A DNA stretch of 13,397 nucleotides from the NCBI GenBank assembly GCA_964517975.1, contig CAZFDM010000077.1, forward strand, positions 1 to 13,397, given 5' to 3'. Each line of letters opens with the position of its first letter. Positions within the stretch are counted from its first letter, which is position 1. The DNA is from JBBIRM01 sp964517975 (GTDB lineage Bacteria > Desulfobacterota > BSN033 > UBA1163). The notes under the pieces were generated by a model, which was given only the letters and a program-made list of their open reading frames with translations, was not told the origin of the DNA and did not search any database. The translations under genes were made by a program, and so were the position numbers. Positions 1 to 7,494 of the stretch are shown here, one piece after another.

Positions 1-978
1 ACCCACTATAGTGATCAGGGACACCGATTTAGGGTTGAACAGTATTTCCCTTTTCTCCTTGAGCATCAAGTGGAACCGAAGTGGCAACCCATTTTTGGGT
101 CATGGAGGGACCGACTTTCGATCTACAGACAGATATCCCATTTCGATATTACCTGTATTCAGAGGCGGTTGCTTCCTCCTCCTGAATTTTCTTTTATCAG
201 AAGAAGGGCCCCTAAAATTATTTTTGATATTGATGATGCCATCATGTATCGTTCCTCCAGTTCCTCTAACCCCCATTCCTTCTCGAGAAGGTTAAAGTTT
301 AAATGGATGGTCAAAGGAAGTGATGCGGTGATTGTAGGAAATCAGTTTCTTAAAGAGGAGGTCCTAAAAGTCGATCCACGAAAAGAGATTTTTCTCATTC
401 CTACCTCCATTGATATTCGCCATTATCCCAAAAAGAAAGAGGTCAAGGATTCTTCTGAGATTATTCTTGGCTGGATCGGGACAAAAGGGAATTTAAAGTA
501 TGTTAAAAAATTGGAGCTTGTGTTTAAGGCCATATCTCAAAGGTTTCCTCATGTAAAACTTAAAATTGTAAGTAACGATTTTTATGAATCGCCTTCTATT
601 CCTGTCATCAACAAACCATGGAGATTAGAGGAAGAGAATGAGGATTTAATCTCATTTGATATCGGTCTTATGCCCCTTAACCATGATTTATGGTCGAAGG
701 GGAAGTGTGGCCTGAAGATCATTCAATACCTGAGTGTGGGTGTTCCAGTGGTCTGCACCCCTGTTGGAATAAACCGAGACATTGTCCAAGATGGAGAGAA
801 TGGTTTTTGGGCAACGACTGGGGAGGAATGGGAAGAACGACTCTCCTTACTCATTCAGGATCACTCATTGAGAAGGAAGATGGGGGAGAAGGGGATACGA
901 ACGGTTGAGGAAGGATACTCCCTCACGGTCACTTCAGAGAAATTTTTAAATGTTCTTCAGAAAGTTTGCACCTCATAA
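1..978 (+). CDS. GT-B fold glycosyltransferase (GT4-like), 5' partial
   Basis: Predicted cytoplasmic sugar-nucleotide-dependent glycosyltransferase of polysaccharide assembly. The frame is open from base 1, and its first residues (HRFRVEQYFPFL) align with SRYRVLQYLPYL of the next gene. I therefore infer that about 7-10 N-terminal residues lie off the left edge and that the in-frame GTG at 70 is internal. Visible features, numbered from base 1: a FDIDDAIMYR motif near residues 75-84, the GT-B acceptor-donor junction, a LGWIG turn, and the C-terminal donor-site block GKCGLKIIQY followed by GVPVVCTPVGINRD. The classical EX7E motif of GT4 enzymes is modified, with Gln where the second Glu is usual. 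From memory this KCxxKxxQY form is a known subfamily trait. It is a paralogue of the gene at 1021. The exact sugar is unknown. Confidence 0.88.
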   Translation, partial: THYSDQGHRFRVEQYFPFLLEHQVEPKWQPIFGSWRDRLSIYRQISHFDITCIQRRLLPPPEFSFIRRRAPKIIFDIDDAIMYRSSSSSNPHSFSRRLKFKWMVKGSDAVIVGNQFLKEEVLKVDPRKEIFLIPTSIDIRHYPKKKEVKDSSEIILGWIGTKGNLKYVKKLELVFKAISQRFPHVKLKIVSNDFYESPSIPVINKPWRLEEENEDLISFDIGLMPLNHDLWSKGKCGLKIIQYLSVGVPVVCTPVGINRDIVQDGENGFWATTGEEWEERLSLLIQDHSLRRKMGEKGIRTVEEGYSLTVTSEKFLNVLQKVCTS

Positions 979-1020
979 GGTTCCCCTTAGAAAGAAGTAT
1001 AAGGAAATAGGGGATTAGTG

Positions 1021-2016
1021 ATGAAAGTTCTTTTTCTGATTCAGGGTTTTCAAGTGGCTGCCAGCCGTTATCGGGTCCTTCAGTATCTACCCTATCTTGA
1101 ATCGAATGGCGTAGAGGCAACCGTCAGTCTTTATCCAAGAACCTTTAAGGAGAACCTTCAATTCTTTGCTACTCTTCCTCAATACGATATTGTCTTTTTA
1201 CAGAGAAAGCGTTTCAATCAGCCCAGGCTTGCGCTACTCAGGAAAAGGGCAAAGCGAATCGTTTACGATTTTGATGATTCGATCATGTACCGAAACTCGA
1301 AGGCCAAAGATCCCATCTCTCAGACCCGTCAAAGGCGTTTTGTTCAGATGATCAAAGCCTCTGATTTTGTGATTGCAGGAAATGAATTTTTGAAAAGCCA
1401 GGTCCTTCCAATCCACTCCAATGTAGAGGTGATCCCTACTTCGATCGATGAGGAGAAGTATCATTTAAAAAGATACCCTATAGAAAAAGAGAGGGTGACC
1501 CTTGGGTGGATCGGAGATCATGGTTCTATTCATTACCTCGAGAAGATGAGGCCCATCTTTGAAAATTTAGGTAAGAGATATCCTTCGGTGGACTTAAAGA
1601 TTGTCTGTGATGTTTTTTTTGATTGCGAACAGATGAAGGTGATTAAAAAATATTGGAGTTCTGAAGAAGAGGTCTCAGACCTCCAGAGTTTTGACATTGG
1701 ACTGATGCCTCTGGTCGATGATCCCTGGTCCTGGGGAAAGTGCGGACTTAAGATCATTCAATATCAGGGCGTTGGAGTTCCAGTAGTTTGCACCCCAGTT
1801 GGAATCAATCGCGATCTGGTGGAGGATGGAGTGAACGGTTTTTATGCAATGACTCCCGAGCAATGGGTGGAGAAACTCTCCATCCTTATTGAGAATCCCT
1901 CGCTCAGGGAAAAGATGGGGGAGGAAGGGCGAAGGAGGGTCTTAAGGCGTTACACCCTTCAAGCCTGTGCGCCCCTACTCTTTTCGATTTTCAAACGTTT
2001 AATGGAGATCCAATAA
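1021..2016 (+). CDS. GT-B fold glycosyltransferase (GT4-like), paralogue of the preceding gene
   Basis: Complete 331-residue glycosyltransferase of polysaccharide assembly, acting at the cytoplasmic face of the membrane. A GTG codon directly precedes the ATG at 1021. I chose the ATG because AGGGG at 1009-1013 gives good spacing and MKVLFLIQGF is a typical GT-B N-terminus. Motifs: SRYRVLQYLPYL (15-26), YDFDDSIMYR (82-91), LGWIG (161-165), SFDIGLMPL (223-231), WGKCGLKIIQY (238-248) and GVPVVCTPVGINRD (252-265). It shares all of these, in order, with the upstream gene, while the N-terminal acceptor half is much more divergent. This suggests an old duplication with different acceptors. The gap between the two genes is 42 bases. 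Donor and linkage cannot be read from sequence. Confidence 0.92.
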   Translation: MKVLFLIQGFQVAASRYRVLQYLPYLESNGVEATVSLYPRTFKENLQFFATLPQYDIVFLQRKRFNQPRLALLRKRAKRIVYDFDDSIMYRNSKAKDPISQTRQRRFVQMIKASDFVIAGNEFLKSQVLPIHSNVEVIPTSIDEEKYHLKRYPIEKERVTLGWIGDHGSIHYLEKMRPIFENLGKRYPSVDLKIVCDVFFDCEQMKVIKKYWSSEEEVSDLQSFDIGLMPLVDDPWSWGKCGLKIIQYQGVGVPVVCTPVGINRDLVEDGVNGFYAMTPEQWVEKLSILIENPSLREKMGEEGRRRVLRRYTLQACAPLLFSIFKRLMEIQ

Positions 2017-2034
2017 GAAAGGGAAACTCGAATT

Positions 2035-3498
2035 ATGCTATTTAACTCTTTTTCCTTTCTCATTTTCTTCCCCACGGTGACCGTTCTCTATTTTCTTCTC
2101 CCACATTCCTTTCGGTGGTTTTTCTTATTGGTGGCAAGCGCTGTTTTCTACATGGCATTCATCCCACAGTACATTCTCATTCTGCTCTTTACCATAGCAG
2201 TTGCCTACAGTGGAGGAATCTTTATTGAGAGAGCTGAAGGTCAGAGAAAAAAAAGGTTCTTGATATCGGCGGTGATTCTGAGTTGTCTTCCTCTCTTCTT
2301 CTTTAAATATTTTAACTTCGTAAATGCCAACCTATCGGAACTTGCACGGTTTTTTCATTGGAATTATCCTATCCATAGTCTCTCTATCATCCTCCCCATC
2401 GGCATCTCTTTTTTTACGTTTCAAAGTCTAAGTTATCTCATTGAGGTTCATAGAGGAAAACAACAGGCTGAATTCCATCCAGGAATGTTGGCGTTATATA
2501 TCATGTTTTACCCTCAACTGGTTGCAGGTCCCATCGAACGACCAGGAAACCTGATCCCCCAACTCTATGAAAAACATTCTTTTGATGCTCAAAGAGTGTT
2601 GAACGGTTTAAAACTCATGGCCTGGGGCTATTTTAAGAAAGTGGTGATTGCGGATAAGATCGCCATTGTCGTTGAAAATGTCTACAACCGTCCCACCGAC
2701 TTTACAGGTGTTCCCCTCATTGCAGCGGCTCTCTTCTTTGGTATCCAGGTCTACTGTGATTTTTCAGGGTATTCTGATATAGCGATCGGGTCAGCGCAAG
2801 TGATGGGAATCCGCCTGATGGAAAACTTCAATCGACCGTTTCATGCCTCCACCATTGTTGAATTCTGGAGAAGATGGCATATTTCTTTAATGACTTGGTT
2901 CAGGGATTATGTTTATATTCCTTTAGGAGGTAATCGGGTGGGGCGATGGAGATGGTATTTCAACCTATTCTTTACCTTCTCCCTGAGCGGGCTATGGCAT
3001 GGCGCTGGCTGGGGCTTTGTCCTTTGGGGGTCGTTGAATGGAGTTTATTTGATCCTTTCTCATTGGACGCAATCTTTTCGAAGGAAATGGGTTCAATGGC
3101 TGAGGTTAGATCGAGTGCCGAGGCTTCACCGTGGGCTCGGGATCGGATTTACTTTCCTGGTTTTCTGTTTTACCCTGATTATTTTTAGGTCAAAAAGCCT
3201 CTCTGATGCTTTTTATGTAATCACCCATTTAGGTGTGGGATTGGGGGATCAGGCGGGGATCAAAGCGTCATTTGAAAGTTTATACCGCTTGGGTTTGGAT
3301 CGATATGAATTGATCATTGCCATCCTTTCGATTGGTTTGATGGAACTCGTCTATATGATTGAAAAACAGAGCCAGATGAGAGAAATGTTTTCCAGAAAGC
3401 CAGTCTGGGTTCGGTGGCCGATCTATTATATCCTCATCTTATTTCTTATCTTTTTTGGGGAGTATAATGATCATGCGTTTATCTATTTTCAATTCTAA
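2035..3498 (+). CDS. MBOAT family polysaccharide O-acyltransferase (AlgI-like)
   Basis: A 487-residue polytopic inner-membrane protein of the membrane-bound O-acyltransferase family, which in AlgI, PatA and DltB systems moves acyl groups (usually acetyl) across the membrane for transfer to an exported polymer. Many hydrophobic segments run through the length. Family signatures: GISFFTFQSLSY (123-134), FYPQLVAGPIERP (158-170), YCDFSGYSDIAIG (240-252), FWRRWHISLMTWFRDYVYIP (277-296) and SGLWHGAGWGFVLWG (318-332). The two conserved histidines expected at the active site are H282 and H322. Length matches the AlgI group. The start ATG follows a GGGA-type ribosome site 18 bases after the previous stop. 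It is followed 12 bases later by an SGNH-like partner, the usual pairing for extracytoplasmic O-acylation. The polymer acylated is inferred to be the glycan made by this operon. Confidence 0.95.
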   Translation: MLFNSFSFLIFFPTVTVLYFLLPHSFRWFFLLVASAVFYMAFIPQYILILLFTIAVAYSGGIFIERAEGQRKKRFLISAVILSCLPLFFFKYFNFVNANLSELARFFHWNYPIHSLSIILPIGISFFTFQSLSYLIEVHRGKQQAEFHPGMLALYIMFYPQLVAGPIERPGNLIPQLYEKHSFDAQRVLNGLKLMAWGYFKKVVIADKIAIVVENVYNRPTDFTGVPLIAAALFFGIQVYCDFSGYSDIAIGSAQVMGIRLMENFNRPFHASTIVEFWRRWHISLMTWFRDYVYIPLGGNRVGRWRWYFNLFFTFSLSGLWHGAGWGFVLWGSLNGVYLILSHWTQSFRRKWVQWLRLDRVPRLHRGLGIGFTFLVFCFTLIIFRSKSLSDAFYVITHLGVGLGDQAGIKASFESLYRLGLDRYELIIAILSIGLMELVYMIEKQSQMREMFSRKPVWVRWPIYYILILFLIFFGEYNDHAFIYFQF

Positions 3499-3500
3499 AA

Positions 3501-3507
3501 AGGAGGG
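3501..3507 (+). promoter_or_regulatory. strong ribosome binding site before the SGNH-like gene
   Basis: AGGAGGG lies between the MBOAT stop and the next start. It is 3-4 bases from the GTG at 3511 and 9-10 from the in-frame ATG at 3517, so either start could be used. The two proteins would differ by two residues. Confidence 0.6.
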
Positions 3508-3510
3508 AAG

Positions 3511-4467
3511 GTGAGGATGCTCTTGAGGAAAGGGGGCCTTTTTGTCGGTGTCCTGGTACTGATTCTTATGTTGATGGATACTTGGATGGACCGAGAACTT
3601 TATCCTCACTACCCACTCCAGTATGAAGAGGTCTTTTCTCCAAGAGTAAAGGCCGATGTGGTCATTTTGGGAGCTTCTCACGCCACCCATGGGATCAATC
3701 CACGCCATCTGGAAACAGACAATCTGAGGGTCTTTAATTTTGCCCTGAACGGGGCAGGCCCTCGCTTCTACTGGGAATGGTATCAGAAGATTTTCTCGCG
3801 CTATTACCCAAAACCTCGGTGTATTATCTATGCCGTGCACTGGATCATGTTTGATGACCAATTGCTCAAGAGAAAGTTTGAAATGGACAGTAAATACTTC
3901 CCTCCCCATTTCTTCCTGAAGATCTTTTGGAATGTTGAGTCCGGGAGGTCCCTTCTTTTGAACCGTTTTGCCTTCATTCGAGAACGAAAACAACTTGCAG
4001 GTCGGCTCTTCGGGAAGAGATATCGGGATGTCTATCCGGTCCAAAAATATTATCGGGGGTTTATCCCTTTTGAGACGAAACGCAATTTGAATAATATAGA
4101 CCCAGTGGTTCCTTGTAATAAGGAAACAGAGATGAATGCCTTTGAACGATTACTCGATGCGTTTGAAAAGGATGGGATTAGGGTCATCTTTGTTCAAGTC
4201 CCGGGATATCTTCCCGGGCGTCAAGGGTCCGAATTTTCAGAGACGACGCGTCTTTTACATCAGATCGCCCAGAGAAGGCAGATCCCCTTTTTAGACTATG
4301 AAACGGAAAAAGTCTCAGCCATCAACACAGACCAGACCCTCTTCTCTGACTGGGCACATCTGAATGAGAAAGGAAGCGAAGCCTTTTCGAAAATGCTGGC
4401 AAGGGATTTAAACTTGCTATTCGGCAAGATGAGGCAGCAAGTGAAAGTCGAAAGGTCATCCTCGTGA
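3511..4467 (+). CDS. SGNH-hydrolase-like membrane-anchored protein, partner of the MBOAT acyltransferase
   Basis: A 318-residue protein with one N-terminal membrane segment (about residues 8-24, LVLILMLMD region) and a domain predicted to face the periplasm. ADVVILGASHATHGINP (48-64) gives a nucleophile candidate S56 in a GxS context, FNFALNGAG (76-83) a block-III-like Asn, and DWAHLN (280-285) the D280-x-x-H283 pair of SGNH/GDSL enzymes. Known relatives (AlgJ/AlgX, PatB, DltD-like) receive the acyl group from an MBOAT protein and transfer it to polymer hydroxyls. The position immediately after the MBOAT gene fits this role. The start is GTG 3511 or ATG 3517. The stop overlaps the next start by 4 bases (GTGA). 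A perfect 7-bp hairpin (4200-4218) lies inside the gene but has no U-tract. Confidence 0.85.
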   Translation: MRMLLRKGGLFVGVLVLILMLMDTWMDRELYPHYPLQYEEVFSPRVKADVVILGASHATHGINPRHLETDNLRVFNFALNGAGPRFYWEWYQKIFSRYYPKPRCIIYAVHWIMFDDQLLKRKFEMDSKYFPPHFFLKIFWNVESGRSLLLNRFAFIRERKQLAGRLFGKRYRDVYPVQKYYRGFIPFETKRNLNNIDPVVPCNKETEMNAFERLLDAFEKDGIRVIFVQVPGYLPGRQGSEFSETTRLLHQIAQRRQIPFLDYETEKVSAINTDQTLFSDWAHLNEKGSEAFSKMLARDLNLLFGKMRQQVKVERSSS

Positions 4468-6086
4468 GCCCAGGCATCCATAAAAAATTTTCACAAGGGG
4501 AATTCAAGGGATGTATCCGAGAGGATTTGTTCAACCTCCTTCCAGAAGGTTTTTTTGTAGACCCTCTTTCTTCTATCCAAAGATCTGGGGGCGAGGTGAT
4601 CAAGAGCTCATTGTTGCGTGTGGCTCTGGTTTTCACGGTCAATGGGAAGAGAAAAATCTTTCTAAAAAGGGATAGGACGAAAGATTGGATCGATCCCCTG
4701 AAATATCTCATCCTTCCCAGCAAGGGCCGGAAGGAATGGCTGGTCGCCCGCCAAGCCCAGAAAAAGGGCATCCCAGTCCCCCAACCCCTGGGCTGGATTG
4801 AGAGGGGGCGTTGGGGGTTCTTATCGGAGAGCTATTACCTATCTGAAGCAGTGGGATCAGGAGTCTCCTTAATCGAACTTCTTAAATCTAAAGAGGAAAT
4901 ACCTATTGAACGTTTGGCCAAGGCCGTAAAAAAAATTCATGATGCAGGTCTGTATCATAAAGACCTGCACGCCGGAAACTTTTTATGGGATGGGGAATCT
5001 TTTTTCCTCACAGACTTACATCGGGCTGAGATCCTCTCCTCTCTTTCCCTGGACAAGAGATTGTGGAATTTAGCTCAGTGGTTTTATTCTTTAAGGTCCA
5101 TTTGGGAAGAGAGAGATTTTTTCCTGTTTTTTAGAAAATATTTTGGGGAGAAATCGCTTGACCTCAAAAAAGAGAAAGAGATGTTCCAGAGGATCCGCTC
5201 TATGATGCTTCGCCTTCAGAGGAGACATCTGAAGAGCCGAACCAAGCGGTGTTTAAAAGAGAGTACGGAGTTCTCTGTAAGTCAAGAAGGAGGCCATTGG
5301 TATTATCATCGGAGGGATTTCCCTTTAGAGGTGCTTAAAAAAAGGATTGCTGAACATTTGGAAATCTCCAATACAAAAAAGAGCCCCTTGGTTAAAGATG
5401 GGCCGGAAGTGGTCATTTCCCTCCTCAAAGAAGGAGACCAGGGAGTCGTTGTCAAAGAACTCCGAACCCTTACCTTCTGGAGCGGGGTTAAAGAACTGTT
5501 TCGTCATTCGAAGGGGAGGAAGGCTTGGGTAAATGGAAATGGTTTAATGGTAAGGGGGGTATCACCCCTAAAACCTTTAGGTCTTGTAGAAGAGAGAAGC
5601 CGTTTGGGATTGAAGAAGAGTTTCTTCCTAATGGAGGCATTGGAAGAAGGCCAGGAGTTAGATCGGTATCTATGGAATGGATTCCAAAATGTCCATCGAA
5701 AGAGGCTCTTCATTAAAACCTTTGCGGAATGGCTTGCCCTTCTCCATACATTAAACATATATCATCGAGACATGAAGGCCTGTAACATTCTCGTCTCAAA
5801 AAAAGAGACCTCCTGGAATTTTCATCTCCTTGATCTTGAGGATGTGAGCCTAGACCGAAAGGTGAAGGAGAAAGAGGTATTCAAAAATTTTCTCCAACTT
5901 AACACCTCCATCCCCAGGACGATTACAAAGACAGACCGCCTGAGATTTTTAAAGGAATATGTTCGGTCCAATCCTATTCTAAGATCCGATGATAAAAACT
6001 GGATTACACGTCTTATAAAGGAAAGCAAAGATAGGGGGATTGTCTACGTGACTCCCCACGGGGTTGTGGAGGAAAGATGGGTTTGA
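4464..6086 (+). CDS. tandem LPS-kinase-like protein: two WaaP/InaA/KdkA-type kinase domains in one chain
   Basis: A 540-residue soluble protein that is two complete kinase-like folds in series. Domain 1 (about 45-265): Lys K68 in IFLKRD, Glu E91 in GRKEW, catalytic loop YHKDLHAGN (164-172, D167 and N172) and metal Asp D184 in LTDLH. Domain 2 (about 313-505): K331 in VVVKEL, catalytic loop YHRDMKACN (433-441, D436 and N441) and D457 in LLDLED. The aC-Glu position aligns with Ala (A354) in domain 2, as I recall for many InaA-type sequences. Both copies carry the SKGRKxW...PLG block, a signature of the LPS/Kdo kinase group, which phosphorylates lipid A-core sugars. Two such domains give about twice the usual length. 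The GTG start overlaps the previous stop, with AAAGG at 4451-4455 as ribosome site. The 3' end overlaps the methyltransferase by 10 bases. Substrate unknown: core heptose or Kdo, the glycan itself, or a lipid carrier. Confidence 0.85.
   Translation: MSPGIHKKFSQGEFKGCIREDLFNLLPEGFFVDPLSSIQRSGGEVIKSSLLRVALVFTVNGKRKIFLKRDRTKDWIDPLKYLILPSKGRKEWLVARQAQKKGIPVPQPLGWIERGRWGFLSESYYLSEAVGSGVSLIELLKSKEEIPIERLAKAVKKIHDAGLYHKDLHAGNFLWDGESFFLTDLHRAEILSSLSLDKRLWNLAQWFYSLRSIWEERDFFLFFRKYFGEKSLDLKKEKEMFQRIRSMMLRLQRRHLKSRTKRCLKESTEFSVSQEGGHWYYHRRDFPLEVLKKRIAEHLEISNTKKSPLVKDGPEVVISLLKEGDQGVVVKELRTLTFWSGVKELFRHSKGRKAWVNGNGLMVRGVSPLKPLGLVEERSRLGLKKSFFLMEALEEGQELDRYLWNGFQNVHRKRLFIKTFAEWLALLHTLNIYHRDMKACNILVSKKETSWNFHLLDLEDVSLDRKVKEKEVFKNFLQLNTSIPRTITKTDRLRFLKEYVRSNPILRSDDKNWITRLIKESKDRGIVYVTPHGVVEERWV
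6068..6073 (+). promoter_or_regulatory. ribosome binding site inside the end of the kinase gene
   Basis: GGAGGA, four to five bases before ATG 6077 and embedded in the last codons of the kinase gene. It supports the overlapping start of the methyltransferase and translational coupling of the two. Confidence 0.6.
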
Positions 6087-6835
6087 TCAAAAGGGACCGA
6101 GAACCCCTGGAGTGGTCATTTGGACCGATTCCTTTATCGAGGAATGAGATCCATGAAAAAGTTGTGGAGATGATGAACCAGGAGCCTCGGGGGAGATTGC
6201 TCGATGTTCCCACAGGAACAGGGATACTGGCAGACCGGTTGAGAAAGATGGGATTTGAGGTTTCCTGTTGTGATATCAGTCCTTCTTTCTTTTCGATTCC
6301 GGATTTAAAAATGGAGATCGGCGATCTGAATCGAGAGCTCCCTTATCCCGATGGGTCCTTTGAATACGTAATCTGCCTCGATGGAATTGAACATTTGGAA
6401 AACCCTTATAATGCGATTCGAGAGTTTAGAAGAATCCTCAAAAAGGGTGGGAGAGTTTATCTATCGATTCCCAATTACCTGAACATTGAGAGGAGGCTGA
6501 GATTTCTTTTTATGGGCACTTTCTCTAAACTCCCTACTCACAAAGTAGTAAGGGAGATCTGGAAGAACGATCTCTCCATGACTCACCTCAGTCCCCTTGG
6601 ATACCCCCTTTTAAAATTTGCCATGGAGCATTATGGGTTCCGTATTCTCCAATTGGAAAGAGACAAATATAAAAAAAGAATGTATTTGTTATTACCGATT
6701 GTCTGGCTGATTCGCCTCTACGGGAGATTCGCCCCACAAAAGAAAAAAGAATTATACCGAATAAATGAGACCCTCTTAAATGAAATAATTCTGGGAGGAA
6801 ACACCTTGATCCTCGTGGGGGAAAAGGTTACTTGA
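6077..6835 (+). CDS. class I SAM-dependent methyltransferase
   Basis: A 252-residue Rossmann-fold methyltransferase (Methyltransf_11/23-like). Motif I is LLDVPTGTG (41-49), the acidic residue at the end of strand 2 is D66 in CCDISP, and GDLNRELPYPDGSFEYVICLD (from 82) followed by GIEHLENP gives motifs II/III. RRILKKGGRVYLSIPN (118-133) is the motif typical of small-molecule or glycan methyltransferases. A hydrophobic stretch around 202-214 (MYLLLPIVWLIRL) may associate with membrane. The acceptor is unknown; in this setting a sugar O-methylation or a terminal methyl cap is plausible. The start overlaps the kinase stop by 10 bases, and the 3' end overlaps the possible TTG start of the next gene by 4 bases. 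Confidence 0.88.
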   Translation: MGLIKRDREPLEWSFGPIPLSRNEIHEKVVEMMNQEPRGRLLDVPTGTGILADRLRKMGFEVSCCDISPSFFSIPDLKMEIGDLNRELPYPDGSFEYVICLDGIEHLENPYNAIREFRRILKKGGRVYLSIPNYLNIERRLRFLFMGTFSKLPTHKVVREIWKNDLSMTHLSPLGYPLLKFAMEHYGFRILQLERDKYKKRMYLLLPIVWLIRLYGRFAPQKKKELYRINETLLNEIILGGNTLILVGEKVT

Positions 6836-7458
6836 GTGAGGATGGGAAGCCAATGAAGTGGGTCAATTACATCGATTGGATTCATAAAATAACACGAAAG
6901 CTTTCTTCCTCCCATGAAAAGATCCTCTATACAAAGGATCTTTTAGACAGAGGATATGAGATTGGGGAACATACCTATGGAAAGCCAAGGGTCATCTCTT
7001 GGGGAGAAGGGGCCACCCTGAAGATAGGGAAATATTGCTCCATCTCGAGAGGGGTTACTATTTTTCTTGGAAGCGAGCATCGGGTCGATTGGATCAGTAC
7101 CTATCCATTTCCTTACCTTTGGCCAGAAGCAAGGTCAATTAAAGGTCACCCTGCAACTAAAGGAGATGTGATCATCGGGAATGATGTCTGGATTGGATAT
7201 GAAGTGACCATCCTCTCGGGTGTTCATATTGGAGATGGGGCTGCCATTGGTGCCTGCTCTTTGGTCAGTCAGGATGTTCCCCCCTATGCCATTGTAGGAG
7301 GGAATCCAGCTCGAATTATTCGATACCGTTTTCGTGAAGAGACCGTTAAAAAACTTTTAAAGATCAGGTGGTGGGATTGGCCAGATCAGAAGGTCAAAGA
7401 AAATGTCCATCTCATTTGTAGTGCTGATATTGATGAATTTATAAAAAAGTTCGAATGA
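6832..7458 (+). CDS. CatB/Vat-like hexapeptide-repeat O-acetyltransferase
   Basis: A 208-residue left-handed beta-helix acetyltransferase, expected to be an acetyl-CoA-dependent cytoplasmic trimer. Hexapeptide turns are visible at LKIGKYCSISRGVTI (63-77) and from VIIGNDVWIGYEVTI to IGDGAAIGACSLVSQDV (113-149). These are followed by the GGNPARIIRYRF exit motif (156-167), which is characteristic of the xenobiotic/CatB group. H83 in GSEHRVDW is the probable catalytic His, and the YPFPYLW loop is the family insertion. Despite the name of the prototype, members in polysaccharide loci are usually sugar O-acetyltransferases. The start is uncertain: TTG 6832 overlaps the previous stop as TTGA, with AAAAGG just upstream. 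ATG 6853 is in frame with a weaker site and would remove seven residues outside the conserved fold. Confidence 0.87.
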   Translation: MSEDGKPMKWVNYIDWIHKITRKLSSSHEKILYTKDLLDRGYEIGEHTYGKPRVISWGEGATLKIGKYCSISRGVTIFLGSEHRVDWISTYPFPYLWPEARSIKGHPATKGDVIIGNDVWIGYEVTILSGVHIGDGAAIGACSLVSQDVPPYAIVGGNPARIIRYRFREETVKKLLKIRWWDWPDQKVKENVHLICSADIDEFIKKFE

Positions 7459-7494
7459 AATGAAGGGGTTTCTGGAAGTGTAAAATTTTTAATT

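Noticed and set aside
70..72. GTG as the start of the first glycosyltransferase
   Set aside because: The reading frame continues upstream to base 1 with residues that align to the N-terminus of the paralogue, so the true start is off the window.
982..1014. Possible hairpin TCCCC / GGGGA sequestering the second glycosyltransferase's ribosome site
   Set aside because: Only five base pairs with a loop of more than 20 bases; too weak to claim as regulation.
3439..4044. 201-codon open frame on the - strand
   Set aside because: It lies antisense to the SGNH-like gene, has no recognisable motif and no ribosome site. The + strand frame has clear family motifs and operon context.
4200..4218. Perfect inverted repeat CCCGGGA / TCCCGGG with a 5-base loop
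   Set aside because: It falls inside the SGNH-like coding sequence, has no T-tract, and is explained by codons for PGYLPGR. Not treated as a terminator or operator.
4322..4771. 149-codon open frame on the - strand
   Set aside because: Antisense shadow across the junction of the SGNH-like and kinase genes, with a low-complexity Arg/Ser-rich translation and no motifs.
7430..7486. Possible sigma-70 promoter (TTGATG ... TAAAAT) before the GT2 gene
   Set aside because: The two boxes are not at a normal spacing, and AT-rich codons explain the pattern.
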